From NCBI GenBank assembly GCA_019454875.1, contig JACFNL010000023.1, positions 1-39,658 of the forward strand: a DNA stretch of 39,658 nt, given 5' to 3'. This document shows, one piece after another, positions 8,108-15,253 of this stretch (positions are counted from its first letter, which is position 1; each line of letters begins with the position of its first letter). The translations under genes were made by a program, and so were the position numbers. Under the pieces are notes generated by a model, which was given only the letters and a program-made list of their open reading frames with translations, did not search any database and was not told where the DNA came from. Origin of the DNA: Candidatus Cloacimonadota bacterium. Its GTDB lineage: Bacteria; Muiribacteriota; UBA6191.

Positions 8108-9012
8108 TGGTTATTGCAGTAGCCCTGGTTTGCAATTTACTGTGGTCTTTATCCTATGTCTTTCAAAAGGAAGCATCCCTGGTACTTCCGGTGGCCCTGA
8201 TTGTGGCAATTCGATTCCTGCTTGGTGCCTTAGCCATGCTTCCTGTTCTTTGGTTTTTGCGCGGGGATATTTATAGGGAGTCCTTGGGAAGTATTAGACC
8301 TAGAGGGATTCTTGGGGCAGTTTCCATTGGTTTTTTCTGCTACTTTCTCAGTCCTGGGTTTCAACTGTATGGGATTCAGGAGGGAAGGGCTAGCAGTGCC
8401 GGTATTCTGGTGGTCACTGAGCCTGTGTTTGGCCTGGTACTGGCCTGGTTGTTTTTAGGAGAGGTTATCACCAGAAGGGTTTTGTTTGGGCTTTTGTTCA
8501 TATTAAGTGGGGTTATGATTTTATCTGGGGTATTACAATCAGGAAGGTTTCTTGGGGGCGAGCTAGTGCCAAACCTTATAATTCTGACGAGTATATTTCT
8601 GGAGTCATTGCAGGGACCAATTTCCAAAAAAACCATGGTATCCATGCACCCTTTCCTGATGGCGTTTATTGCATACTTAAGTGGTGGTGTTCTGGCATTG
8701 TTATGGTGTTTTTCTGTAGGGCAGTTTCCGTTTGAGATTAAGGCAGACTTTCCCTGGAGCGCAATATTTTATCTTGCCTTCATCTGTACAACTACGGCCT
8801 ATTCCCTCTGGTACTGGGTATTAAAGAGAATGCCACTTTCCAAGGCGGTTTTGTTTATTTATGTGCAACCAGTCAGTGCCTCCGTGTTTGCCTGGTTATG
8901 GCTGGGAGAAACCCTTAAGGCTACTGATATTCTAGGAGGAATTTTTATTCTTTTGGGAATTCTTGTGGCTCAGGGCATTGGTCACAATAGACAGAGTTCC
9001 GTATCGTCCTGA
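8107..9012 (+). CDS. EamA-family (DMT superfamily) permease, copy 2
   Basis: This 301-residue protein is predicted to have ten membrane helices. It is obviously related to the permease at 6648-7547: LWSLSYVFQKE, SSAGILVVTEPV, ESLQGPISK, WYWVLKRMPLSKA and IYVQPVSASVFAWLWLGE align with counterparts there, with roughly 45 percent identity by eye. The two probably arose by tandem duplication with the SET gene between them. The start ATG overlaps the SET stop by one base, which implies coupled translation. The last 31 bases overlap the convergent ArsR-type gene. The family exports small metabolites; the substrate is unknown. Confidence 0.9.
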   Translation: MVIAVALVCNLLWSLSYVFQKEASLVLPVALIVAIRFLLGALAMLPVLWFLRGDIYRESLGSIRPRGILGAVSIGFFCYFLSPGFQLYGIQEGRASSAGILVVTEPVFGLVLAWLFLGEVITRRVLFGLLFILSGVMILSGVLQSGRFLGGELVPNLIILTSIFLESLQGPISKKTMVSMHPFLMAFIAYLSGGVLALLWCFSVGQFPFEIKADFPWSAIFYLAFICTTTAYSLWYWVLKRMPLSKAVLFIYVQPVSASVFAWLWLGETLKATDILGGIFILLGILVAQGIGHNRQSSVSS

Positions 9013-9305
9013 TATTTTTCATTTTCAATATCAAGTTTGAGTGGAGTGACTGCGGTTTGAATCAGATCCTTGGCCCATCTGGGTAGTTCAGGATGTAGTC
9101 CATAATAAACCCATTGTCCCTGACGGCGATCCAAAAGAACTTTTTGGAGGCGAAGCTGGGCTAGATGACGGGATACCCTTGGCTGCGGCAGATTCAGGGT
9201 CTGAGTCAAATCTCCTACAGATTGTTCTCCCCTGAGCATGATAAGCTTTAGGCAGTTTAGCCTGGATTCATCAGCCAGACATTTTATGAGATCAATGACA
9301 TTCAT
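8982..9305 (-). CDS. ArsR/SmtB-type winged-helix transcriptional regulator
   Basis: The 107-residue protein has a typical ArsR arrangement. LIKCLADESRLNCLKLI is helix 1-2, and EQSVGDLTQTLNLPQPRVSRHLAQLR is the helix-turn-helix. VLLDRRQGQWVYYGL is the wing. The classical metal site ELCVCDL on the recognition region is absent (EQSVGDL here), so it is unlikely to be an alpha-3 arsenic or cadmium sensor. A single Cys occurs near the C terminus (TELCLL). Its targets are not evident. The downstream neighbour on the same strand is none, and upstream lies a decayed peptidase gene that it may once have controlled. The 3' end overlaps the EamA gene by 31 bp. Confidence 0.9.
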   Translation of the reverse strand: MNVIDLIKCLADESRLNCLKLIMLRGEQSVGDLTQTLNLPQPRVSRHLAQLRLQKVLLDRRQGQWVYYGLHPELPRWAKDLIQTAVTPLKLDIENEKYQDDTELCLL

Positions 9306-9339
9306 GACTCAGGTATCGGATGGATTTCCAAAAAAAGTA

Positions 9340-9700
9340 TCACTTTGTTGGCATTGCGATGTGAAAAACAGGATCACCTTTGATTACTACATCGCCACTG
9401 AGTTTACCGGACTCGAGAATTCCGCTTTGGGATGCACGAACCCAGGTGCTTTTACGGGAATAATAGGGAGTGGAAAAAGGGCTGTTCAGGGTTTTAACGG
9501 ACTTCATGTTTAATGCCTCGAGGACAAGATAAACACCGTTTAACAGTTTGAATCATAAGGGATGTGTCAGAACTGATTCTTCTGATGATTTCCATTCCGA
9601 CAATTTCGTCCCCGTGAATTGCTCCAAAAATGAGGCATAAAACGGCATAAATAATTAGCATAGTGGCAGAGCATACCATGATAACCTTATAATCTCCCAT
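9340..9700 (-). pseudogene. Remnant of an AspA/AstE-family (M14-like) zinc peptidase or deacylase
   Basis: Two fragments in different frames look like the ends of one gene. Near the 5' side (within 9494-9700) one frame reads LIFGAIHGDEIVGMEIIRR, with the family's Zn-binding HGDE (His codon 9614-9616). The 3' part (about 9340-9552) is in another frame and reads GVYLVLEALNMKSV, then STWVRASQSGILESGKLSGD and VIKGDPVFHI. That is the usual beta-rich C-terminal domain of succinylglutamate desuccinylase/aspartoacylase proteins. The central roughly 150-200 residues, including the third zinc ligand, are missing, and the junction near 9550-9560 is frameshifted. The remnant cannot encode a working enzyme. 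Family assignment rests on recalled motifs. Confidence 0.72.
9664..9693 (+). promoter_or_regulatory. Probable promoter of the small-protein/DsrE/DoxX/YiiX operon
   Basis: A perfect -10 box TATAAT lies at 9688-9693. TGGCAG at 9664-9669, 18 bases upstream, is a weak -35. Transcription would start near 9700, giving a leader of about 23 bases with AAGGAG (9709-9714) before the ATG at 9723. The promoter lies within the 5' end of the decayed minus-strand peptidase remnant. Confidence 0.55.
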
Positions 9701-9722
9701 CCAGTATTAAGGAGTTTGAATC

Positions 9723-9941
9723 ATGAGTGATAGTTTTGAAGTACAGGCAGATCGGCTTGAGGTAATGGTAGAAGAGCTTCAGAAGGCAATTTCCCATGCC
9801 AGAATTGCAGCTTCCCATTTTCGTGAGGGTGAGGTTCCCCGGGCTACAGCCCATGTGCTGGCAGTACAGGGGCACCTGTCCAAATCCAAATCTCTGGTTT
9901 TGGAGATAGCCGAGCAACATAGTCGACACGCATTAGTCTGA
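9723..9941 (+). CDS. Small helical protein of unknown function
   Basis: This is a 72-residue protein with a strong ribosome-binding site (AAGGAG, 8 bases before ATG). It looks all-helical, forming a probable helical hairpin: one amphipathic helix about 4-34, a turn at EGEVPRA, and a second helix about 38-68. It is notably rich in histidine (SHARIAASHF, AHVLAVQGHL, EQHSRHA). No family is recognised. It is the first gene of a probable four-gene operon and lies 12 bases before the DsrE-like gene, so it may be a partner or carrier for that protein. The histidines could bind a metal or a cofactor, but that is speculation. Confidence 0.8.
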   Translation: MSDSFEVQADRLEVMVEELQKAISHARIAASHFREGEVPRATAHVLAVQGHLSKSKSLVLEIAEQHSRHALV

Positions 9942-9953
9942 GGGGAAATAGTT

Positions 9954-10295
9954 ATGAGTACCATCCAGGTTGTATTTCTGACATCAGATAAAGTTGGTGC
10001 TGATGAGCCTGCACTCGGGAGCAGGTTGATGACAGGAGTCGTGGATTTACTGGATCAATTGCCAGTGTTGGTGAAAAGTGTTTTATTGACAAACACGGCA
10101 GTGTTTTTAGCCACCAAAAATTCGGATACAATTACATCCTTAAAACGACTTGAGGGGCAGGGTGTGGAAATTTTGGTCTGTACTACCTGTCTCAATCATT
10201 TCGGACTGATGGAATCTTTGCAGGTTGGGAAGGCTAGCGACGCAAAGACGATCCTGAGCACTATGGTATTAGCCGACAAGGTGCTTAAATTTTAA
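9954..10295 (+). CDS. DsrE/YedF-like protein
   Basis: The 113-residue protein has a single DsrE/F-type alpha/beta domain beginning IQVVFLTSDKVG. It contains the motif VCTTCLNHFGL (Cys76 and Cys79), which corresponds to the CxTCLxxYGL motif of the C-terminal domain of YedF, a protein associated with selenium or sulfur metabolism. The N-terminal TusA-like domain of full YedF is absent. DsrE-fold proteins often carry sulfane sulfur on a conserved cysteine, and Cys76 or Cys79 would be the candidate here. GAGGGGAAA lies before the ATG. Neighbours are a small helical protein upstream and DoxX downstream. Confidence 0.85.
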   Translation: MSTIQVVFLTSDKVGADEPALGSRLMTGVVDLLDQLPVLVKSVLLTNTAVFLATKNSDTITSLKRLEGQGVEILVCTTCLNHFGLMESLQVGKASDAKTILSTMVLADKVLKF

Positions 10296-10314
10296 TTCTG
10301 GATATGGTGATTAT

Positions 10315-10734
10315 ATGCAATCAGTTGCTTCATTGATTCTTCGTGTAACTTTTGGTTTGACCATGCTTATTGCCCACGGCTGGCCAAAGCTTGCCACCTT
10401 TTCGGAAAGGGCCGCTAAATTTCCTGATCCTTTAGGTGTTGGCTCACAGTTGAGCCTGGTTCTGGCAGTTGGTGCTGAAGTCGGATGTTCCATTCTTCTC
10501 ATACTAGGGCTTTTTACCCGGGTTGCCTGTATTCCACTAATAATTACTATGATAGTAGCCGGGTTTGTTATTCATGGTCAGGATCCCTGGGGCCGTAAGG
10601 AACTGGCTTTTGTGTATCTTTATGTTTATGTGGCCCTGCTGTTTCTCGGATCAGGAGCATTCAGCGCACAACACTATCTGAAACACCGATTTCAGAATGC
10701 CCCAAAACCACTTCGCTGGATTCTGGAAGCCTAG
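10315..10734 (+). CDS. DoxX-family membrane protein
   Basis: This 139-residue protein has four hydrophobic helices. The DoxX hallmarks are LILRVTFGLTMLIAHGWPKL at the N terminus, AEVGCSILLILGLFTR in the second unit and a polar loop HGQDPWGRKELA. The family is named from a thiosulfate:quinone oxidoreductase subunit, but most bacterial members are of uncertain function and are linked to redox or membrane stress. It follows the DsrE-like gene by 19 bases and precedes the YiiX-like gene by 10, within one operon. A sulfur link is plausible from the neighbour but not shown. Confidence 0.88.
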   Translation: MQSVASLILRVTFGLTMLIAHGWPKLATFSERAAKFPDPLGVGSQLSLVLAVGAEVGCSILLILGLFTRVACIPLIITMIVAGFVIHGQDPWGRKELAFVYLYVYVALLFLGSGAFSAQHYLKHRFQNAPKPLRWILEA

Positions 10735-10744
10735 GCTGGATACA

Positions 10745-11569
10745 ATGCAGGAGAATATCACTTTGCCGGGAAGGGAAAAATACCGTAAACCGGCCATGTT
10801 TATTTTTAGCTGTCTTGTATTTCTTGGCCTCATGCTCTCCATCTCCTACAGAGTTTATGGGCCTCCACAAATTCAGATAACCCATAGACCCAGATTAAAT
10901 ACAGAGGCCTTGGAGAGTCTTTTAAAACCAGGGGATCTGGTGTTTCAGACAACAGTTTCAGCCCAATCCGGGCCCATTGCCAGGGCCACTCATTCCCCCC
11001 TGACCCATGTAGGAATAGTATTTCAGGAAAAAGGAAAATGGTTGGTTCTTGAGGCTGTGCAGCCAGTGAAGATCACACCGTTTGCCCAGTTCAAGTCTGT
11101 GGGCAAGGAGGGGGCAATCTGCATCAGGCGGCCTCAGGCAGAATTTGATGTTAATAAAGTCATTGAGGCTGGCAAGCAATGGCTTGATGGCCCATATGAC
11201 TATTTGTTCGGTTGGGGCGATGACAAGATGTATTGCTCAGAACTGGTCTACAAGGCTTTTGAAAAGGGAGCATCCCTCAAGCTTGGTGATTTGCAGGCAG
11301 TAGAAACCCTGGATTTTTCCTCTCTTGCTGTGCAGGAGCTGATGATTCACAGACTGAACCTTGATTTTGGAGTGAGCGAACGGTATCAGTACCATTCTAA
11401 TCTGATGCATTACAAAACCTTTCTGGCCTGGAGAAACTCGCAGGACTGGAAGCCTGAGCTTTTTAGTGAAGACACACTAAACTATTTAAAAAGCCCCATT
11501 CTGACCCCGATCAGCCAGTTTCGCTCTAAACTTCTAACCACAGTTTATTGTGAATACCAGATAGACTAG
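10745..11569 (+). CDS. YiiX/YebB-like (NlpC/P60-related) membrane-anchored cysteine hydrolase
   Basis: From ATG 10745 the protein has 274 residues. An N-terminal membrane anchor (about 18-36) is followed by a permuted papain-like domain. Motifs are LKPGDLVFQ, SPLTHVGIVF (His88), VLEAVQPVKITPF and KMYCSELVYKAFEKG (Cys164). Cys and His are in the order expected of the permuted YiiX/LRAT-like group. Members cleave amide or ester bonds, possibly in cell-wall or lipid substrates; the substrate here is unknown. An earlier ATG at 10697 overlaps doxX by 38 bases and lacks a ribosome-binding site, so the later start is preferred. The C-terminal 100 residues have no motif I recognise. Confidence 0.82.
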   Translation: MQENITLPGREKYRKPAMFIFSCLVFLGLMLSISYRVYGPPQIQITHRPRLNTEALESLLKPGDLVFQTTVSAQSGPIARATHSPLTHVGIVFQEKGKWLVLEAVQPVKITPFAQFKSVGKEGAICIRRPQAEFDVNKVIEAGKQWLDGPYDYLFGWGDDKMYCSELVYKAFEKGASLKLGDLQAVETLDFSSLAVQELMIHRLNLDFGVSERYQYHSNLMHYKTFLAWRNSQDWKPELFSEDTLNYLKSPILTPISQFRSKLLTTVYCEYQID

Positions 11570-11586
11570 ACCCGCTATACACGATA

Positions 11587-11620
11587 CTTAAATACTATAG
11601 TATATAGTAGAAAACTACTA
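11587..11620 (+). promoter_or_regulatory. AT-rich palindromic region upstream of the chemoreceptor
   Basis: The gap 11570-11674 contains the perfect palindrome TACTATAGTA (11593-11602), then TAGTAG AAAA CTACTA (11605-11620), a 6-bp stem with a 4-base loop. It may be a promoter, an operator or a weak terminator of the preceding operon. The flagellin upstream region has the related TACTATATAG (26804-26813). No clear sigma-28 or sigma-54 element was found. Confidence 0.3.
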
Positions 11621-11674
11621 AATTGCCCCATATCCCATGTTGGTGCTAGGATGTATCCAAGGAGGCAATCTGTC

Positions 11675-13537
11675 ATGAAGATCCGCACCAAAATATTGAT
11701 TTTAGCCTTGATTCCAGGACTTACTCTGGTGTTTTTGAGTATCAAAGCCTGGTTTGAGATGAAGCATCTTCAGGAACAGGCTCGAATTCTGGCTGAGGAC
11801 GAACTTCTGAGTCTGATGGATCAGAATTTGTTGCCTCTATTGAATCGTGATCTTTTGCCTCTGATGAATCAGCAGATGTTACCTTTGATTCAGGAGGATG
11901 TGCAGAAGTTGCACTGGCTGCATCAGAGTGTGCAGCTTCTTTTAAACGCAGATCGGGATGCTTATCAGGCTATTCTGGCAGAGCGGGAGATCTTGGCCGG
12001 GAGCACTAAAACTGAGTTCTGGTTAAAGGAGCATAAAGACAATCTGTCTCAGATAGATCAAAGAATGAAACAGGCAACTGCAAATGAGGACGGAAAAGGG
12101 TTGCCACTGGCGGAATCATTCTTTTTAGGGTTCTCATCCTGGAAAAGTACCACCTCATCCCTGGTAGATAGTTTTATCAGAGGCCGAATCAGTCCTTCAC
12201 AGGTTCAGGAGCAGTCGGAACAGTCCATGAGACAGTTTTCTGCCATACGGAGCCTGATTGATCAGCTTCAGGATGTGCGGGACGAACAGATTACCGAGAT
12301 TTTCAAAGGTATGGAGTCCAAAAGAAGCTTGATTCTCTTAAAGCGGGCCGAAGTCGAGAATAACCGAAATCTGATTGAAGGAGAGAGAGCCGAGGCATTG
12401 GAGGCTCTAAAGCAGATGGGTATCAGAACCAACCGCTCCGTAATGGCATTTGGTGCTTTGGCAATTTTATCTCTGATATTGTGTATGGGTCTTGGGTTCT
12501 GGTTGTCCATATCGATTCTGGTTCCTTTGAAAAAGACACTTAAGTTTGCGGCAGATACGGCTAGTGGCGATCTAAGTATTCGAATGCAGGTCCAGTCCCG
12601 CGATGAGCTTGGAGAGTTGGTTCTGGCCTTAAATAAAATGGCCCAGGGCCTTGAAAGCAAGGCCAATCTTGCTGCAAGCATAGCCTCAGGTGATTTGCAG
12701 AGGCAGCCTGAGTTGTTATCCCATCGGGATTCATTAGGTCATGCATTGGCAGATATGTCGGAATCATTAAATGAATTGATAGGCACCATGTCCGGGGTGG
12801 CTAACAATGTGTTTTGTGGATCTGAGGAATTGTCTTCTGCCAGCAGGGCTTTGGCCGAAGGCGCACAGACACAGGCAGCATCACTTGAGGAAATTTCGGC
12901 TGGTATGACAGAGGTGTCCTCGCAGGCCAGAAACAATGCTGACAGGGCCAGGGAAGCCAATCAGGTTGCATCAGAGGTGAGAACCCTGGGAGAAGAGGGA
13001 ACAAGGCAGATGAAGCTGATGCGCATGGCCATGAAAAAAATAGATGATTCCAGTGTAGAAATTTCCAAGATTATGCGAGTCATTGACGAAATAGCGTTTC
13101 AGACCAATCTGTTGGCCCTGAATGCGGCAGTAGAAGCGGCGCGATCCGGTATCCACGGCAAAGGTTTTGCAGTTGTGGCCGAGGAGGTCAGGAATCTGGC
13201 CTCCAGAGCAGCTACTGCGGCTCGGGAAATTTCCGAATTGATTGACGGTTCCATACATCGCATTAATGAGGGAACGCAATTTGTAGAGAGTGCCAGTGTT
13301 TCCCTCGAACAGATTATTGCAGGAACTCATAAGGTTGCCCATCTTGTTGAGGATATCAGTCATGCCAGTGCTGAGCAGGAGCAGGGTGTTTTACACATAA
13401 ATCAGGGCCTGGCCCAGGTTGACAGAGTGACTCAGCAGATCAGTGCAAATACAGAAGAAACATCAGCCGCAGCAGCGGTGCTCTCCAACCAGGCGAATAA
13501 TCTTAAAGTCATGATGGGGAGATTTATTCTGCGATAA
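11675..13537 (+). CDS. Methyl-accepting chemotaxis protein
   Basis: From ATG 11675, preceded by a strong AAGGAGG, the chemoreceptor has 620 residues. TM1 spans about 5-25, an extracytoplasmic helical sensor about 30-250, and TM2 about 256-282. A HAMP domain plus a second HAMP-like segment follow, then the signalling domain, whose hairpin tip EIAFQTNLLALNAAVEAAR (from about 472) binds CheA/CheW. Methylation-helix sequences rich in Glu/Gln/Ala/Ser flank the tip. No CheR-tethering pentapeptide ends the protein (MMGRFILR). The sensor begins with four eight-residue repeats of the QNLLPLLN type (42-73), which is odd for this family. No che genes are adjacent. The ligand is unknown. Confidence 0.96.
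   Translation: MKIRTKILILALIPGLTLVFLSIKAWFEMKHLQEQARILAEDELLSLMDQNLLPLLNRDLLPLMNQQMLPLIQEDVQKLHWLHQSVQLLLNADRDAYQAILAEREILAGSTKTEFWLKEHKDNLSQIDQRMKQATANEDGKGLPLAESFFLGFSSWKSTTSSLVDSFIRGRISPSQVQEQSEQSMRQFSAIRSLIDQLQDVRDEQITEIFKGMESKRSLILLKRAEVENNRNLIEGERAEALEALKQMGIRTNRSVMAFGALAILSLILCMGLGFWLSISILVPLKKTLKFAADTASGDLSIRMQVQSRDELGELVLALNKMAQGLESKANLAASIASGDLQRQPELLSHRDSLGHALADMSESLNELIGTMSGVANNVFCGSEELSSASRALAEGAQTQAASLEEISAGMTEVSSQARNNADRAREANQVASEVRTLGEEGTRQMKLMRMAMKKIDDSSVEISKIMRVIDEIAFQTNLLALNAAVEAARSGIHGKGFAVVAEEVRNLASRAATAAREISELIDGSIHRINEGTQFVESASVSLEQIIAGTHKVAHLVEDISHASAEQEQGVLHINQGLAQVDRVTQQISANTEETSAAAAVLSNQANNLKVMMGRFILR
11798..11893 (+). repeat. Four 24-bp repeats encoding an eight-residue motif in the chemoreceptor
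   Basis: Four consecutive 24-base units encode DELLSLMD, QNLLPLLN, RDLLPLMN and QQMLPLIQ (residues 42-73). Leu occupies the fourth position and a polar pair starts each unit, and Pro recurs at position five in units 2-4. The DNA units have diverged at many third positions, so the duplication is not recent. An eight-residue period does not match a heptad coiled coil. Confidence 0.8.
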
Positions 13538-13539
13538 TG

Positions 13540-13545
13540 TATAAT
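13540..13545 (+). promoter_or_regulatory. Perfect -10 box directly before argS
   Basis: TATAAT lies 7 bases before the argS ATG, and no ribosome-binding site lies between. If used, transcription would begin at or next to the start codon, giving a leaderless mRNA. A -35 match at the usual distance was not found. Confidence 0.35.
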
Positions 13546-13552
13546 CCCGCCC

Positions 13553-15253
13553 ATGCAAAAGATCAAAACATTACTCATTGAAGCACTGGCAAAAATTGAT
13601 GGTACAGACGCAAAACTTTTGGAGCTGACAGCTGCCACTCAGCTGGCATTTGGTGACTTTCAGACCAATGTGGCAATGCAGCATGCCAAAAAGTTGAAAA
13701 AAAATCCTCGAGAGCTGGCACAAGAGATAATTCAAGCCATACCAGAAAATGACATTTTGCAGTCTGTTGAAGTTGCAGGTGCAGGGTTTATTAACCTAAG
13801 AGTTCGTCCTGAAGTATTAGGTGCTGAAGTGGTTCAATTAGGCCAGGATACAAATCTTGGTATTCCTCAGTCCGGCAAAGGGCAAAGAGTTGTAATTGAT
13901 TATTCTTCGCCCAATGTGGCCAAGACCATGCATATTGCCCATCTGCGCTCCACAATTATTGGGGATGCTATCAAGCGACTGCATCTGGCAAGCGGATACG
14001 AGGTTATTGCTGACAATCATATTGGGGACTGGGGCACACAGTTTGGCAAGTTGCTGGTAGCTTACAAGACTTTTCCTAAACCGGAAGATATTTCCGAAGA
14101 TTCCATAGAATATCTGGAAAAACTCTATCAGAATTTTAATAACAGGGCTGAGTCTGAGCCAGAACTACAGGAGCAGGCCAGAGCTGAACTGGTTTCCCTT
14201 CAAAAGAAGGAAGAACCCAATTACAGCCTATGGAAGCAGTTTATCCAAACTTCCTTAAAAGAGTTTGACGAAGTTTATCAAAGGCTTGGGATTCAGTTTG
14301 ACACAGTACATGGGGAGTCATTTTATAATGATCAGCTTCAGTCACTGGTTGATGAACTCAAACATAAGGAACTTATCAGGGAGTCTGAAGGAGCACAGGT
14401 AGCTTTTTTTGAAAACGATCAGTACCCACCCTGTGTTATTCAAAAAGGGGATGGTGCATTTTTGTATGCAACCACGGATCTGGCTACAGTAAGGTACAGG
14501 ATTCAGACCTATCAACCAAAGCGCATTATCTATGTCACAGACAGTCGGCAAAAGCTGCATTTTGAACAGTTTTTTTCCATAGCCCATCGGGCAGGCTGGC
14601 ACTGTGATATGCAGCATGTCATGTTTGGCCTGATGAAGTTTGCTGAGGGTGTAGTGATGTCAACCCGAAAGGGAGCTGTCATTCCTCTCAGGGACTTATT
14701 GGACGAGGCTGAAAAAAGGGCGTTTCAGGTTCTGGAATTTGTTGATTATCCAGATGATGAGAAAAAAGAAATTGCCAGGGTTGTCGGGCTTGGCGCAGTC
14801 AAGTATCAGGATCTTTCTCAAAACCCGGCTTCCGATATTGTGTTTCAATGGGATAAGGCCTTAAATCTTCAGGGTAACTCGGCCCCCTATTTACATTACG
14901 CTTATGCCAGAGTACGCGGAATTTATGCCAAACATCAGGAAAAGTTTCCCGAGGACTCCTTGGAGAATGCATCCATTGTGCCTCAATTGGAGATAGAACG
15001 GGATCTATGTCTTTATCTTTTACAGTTTGGCAGTGTGGTTCATAGAGCAACACAGACCTGTAAGCCCAACCTTCTGGCCGATTGGCTTTTTGGAGCGGCA
15101 TCCCGATTTGCGGCCTTTTATAATCAGGCTCCGATTCTCAAAGAGGAAAGTTCTGCCATAAGACATTCCCGCCTGCGGTTAGCGATGGTGTTTTCTCAAT
15201 GTATGAAACAGGGTCTTTATATCCTGGGAATGGACACACTGGAAAGAATGTGA
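13553..15253 (+). CDS. argS: Arginyl-tRNA synthetase
   Basis: The 566-residue protein is a class I synthetase that charges tRNA-Arg in the cytoplasm. The N-terminal Add1 domain contains AFGDFQTNVAM. The HIGH-type motif follows SPNVAKTMHIAHLRST (His127). NHIGDWGTQFG, ATTDLATVRYR and VTDSRQKLHFEQ are standard ArgS landmarks. The KMSKS-equivalent is MSTRKG (369-374), and the anticodon-binding helical domain begins around 450 with YLHYAYARVRGI. Length is normal for the family. It starts 15 bases after the chemoreceptor stop, without a visible ribosome-binding site, and its stop overlaps the dehydrogenase start. Confidence 0.98.
   Translation: MQKIKTLLIEALAKIDGTDAKLLELTAATQLAFGDFQTNVAMQHAKKLKKNPRELAQEIIQAIPENDILQSVEVAGAGFINLRVRPEVLGAEVVQLGQDTNLGIPQSGKGQRVVIDYSSPNVAKTMHIAHLRSTIIGDAIKRLHLASGYEVIADNHIGDWGTQFGKLLVAYKTFPKPEDISEDSIEYLEKLYQNFNNRAESEPELQEQARAELVSLQKKEEPNYSLWKQFIQTSLKEFDEVYQRLGIQFDTVHGESFYNDQLQSLVDELKHKELIRESEGAQVAFFENDQYPPCVIQKGDGAFLYATTDLATVRYRIQTYQPKRIIYVTDSRQKLHFEQFFSIAHRAGWHCDMQHVMFGLMKFAEGVVMSTRKGAVIPLRDLLDEAEKRAFQVLEFVDYPDDEKKEIARVVGLGAVKYQDLSQNPASDIVFQWDKALNLQGNSAPYLHYAYARVRGIYAKHQEKFPEDSLENASIVPQLEIERDLCLYLLQFGSVVHRATQTCKPNLLADWLFGAASRFAAFYNQAPILKEESSAIRHSRLRLAMVFSQCMKQGLYILGMDTLERM

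Noticed and set aside
9238..9513. Plus-strand open frame of 91 codons opposite the peptidase remnant
   Set aside because: It has no recognisable motif or ribosome-binding site, while the minus strand carries clear family motifs.
9954..10734. Idea that DsrE plus DoxX marks a dissimilatory sulfur-oxidation locus
   Set aside because: No dsrA, dsrB, sox or thiosulfate oxidoreductase large-subunit genes are present. Both families are widespread outside such pathways.
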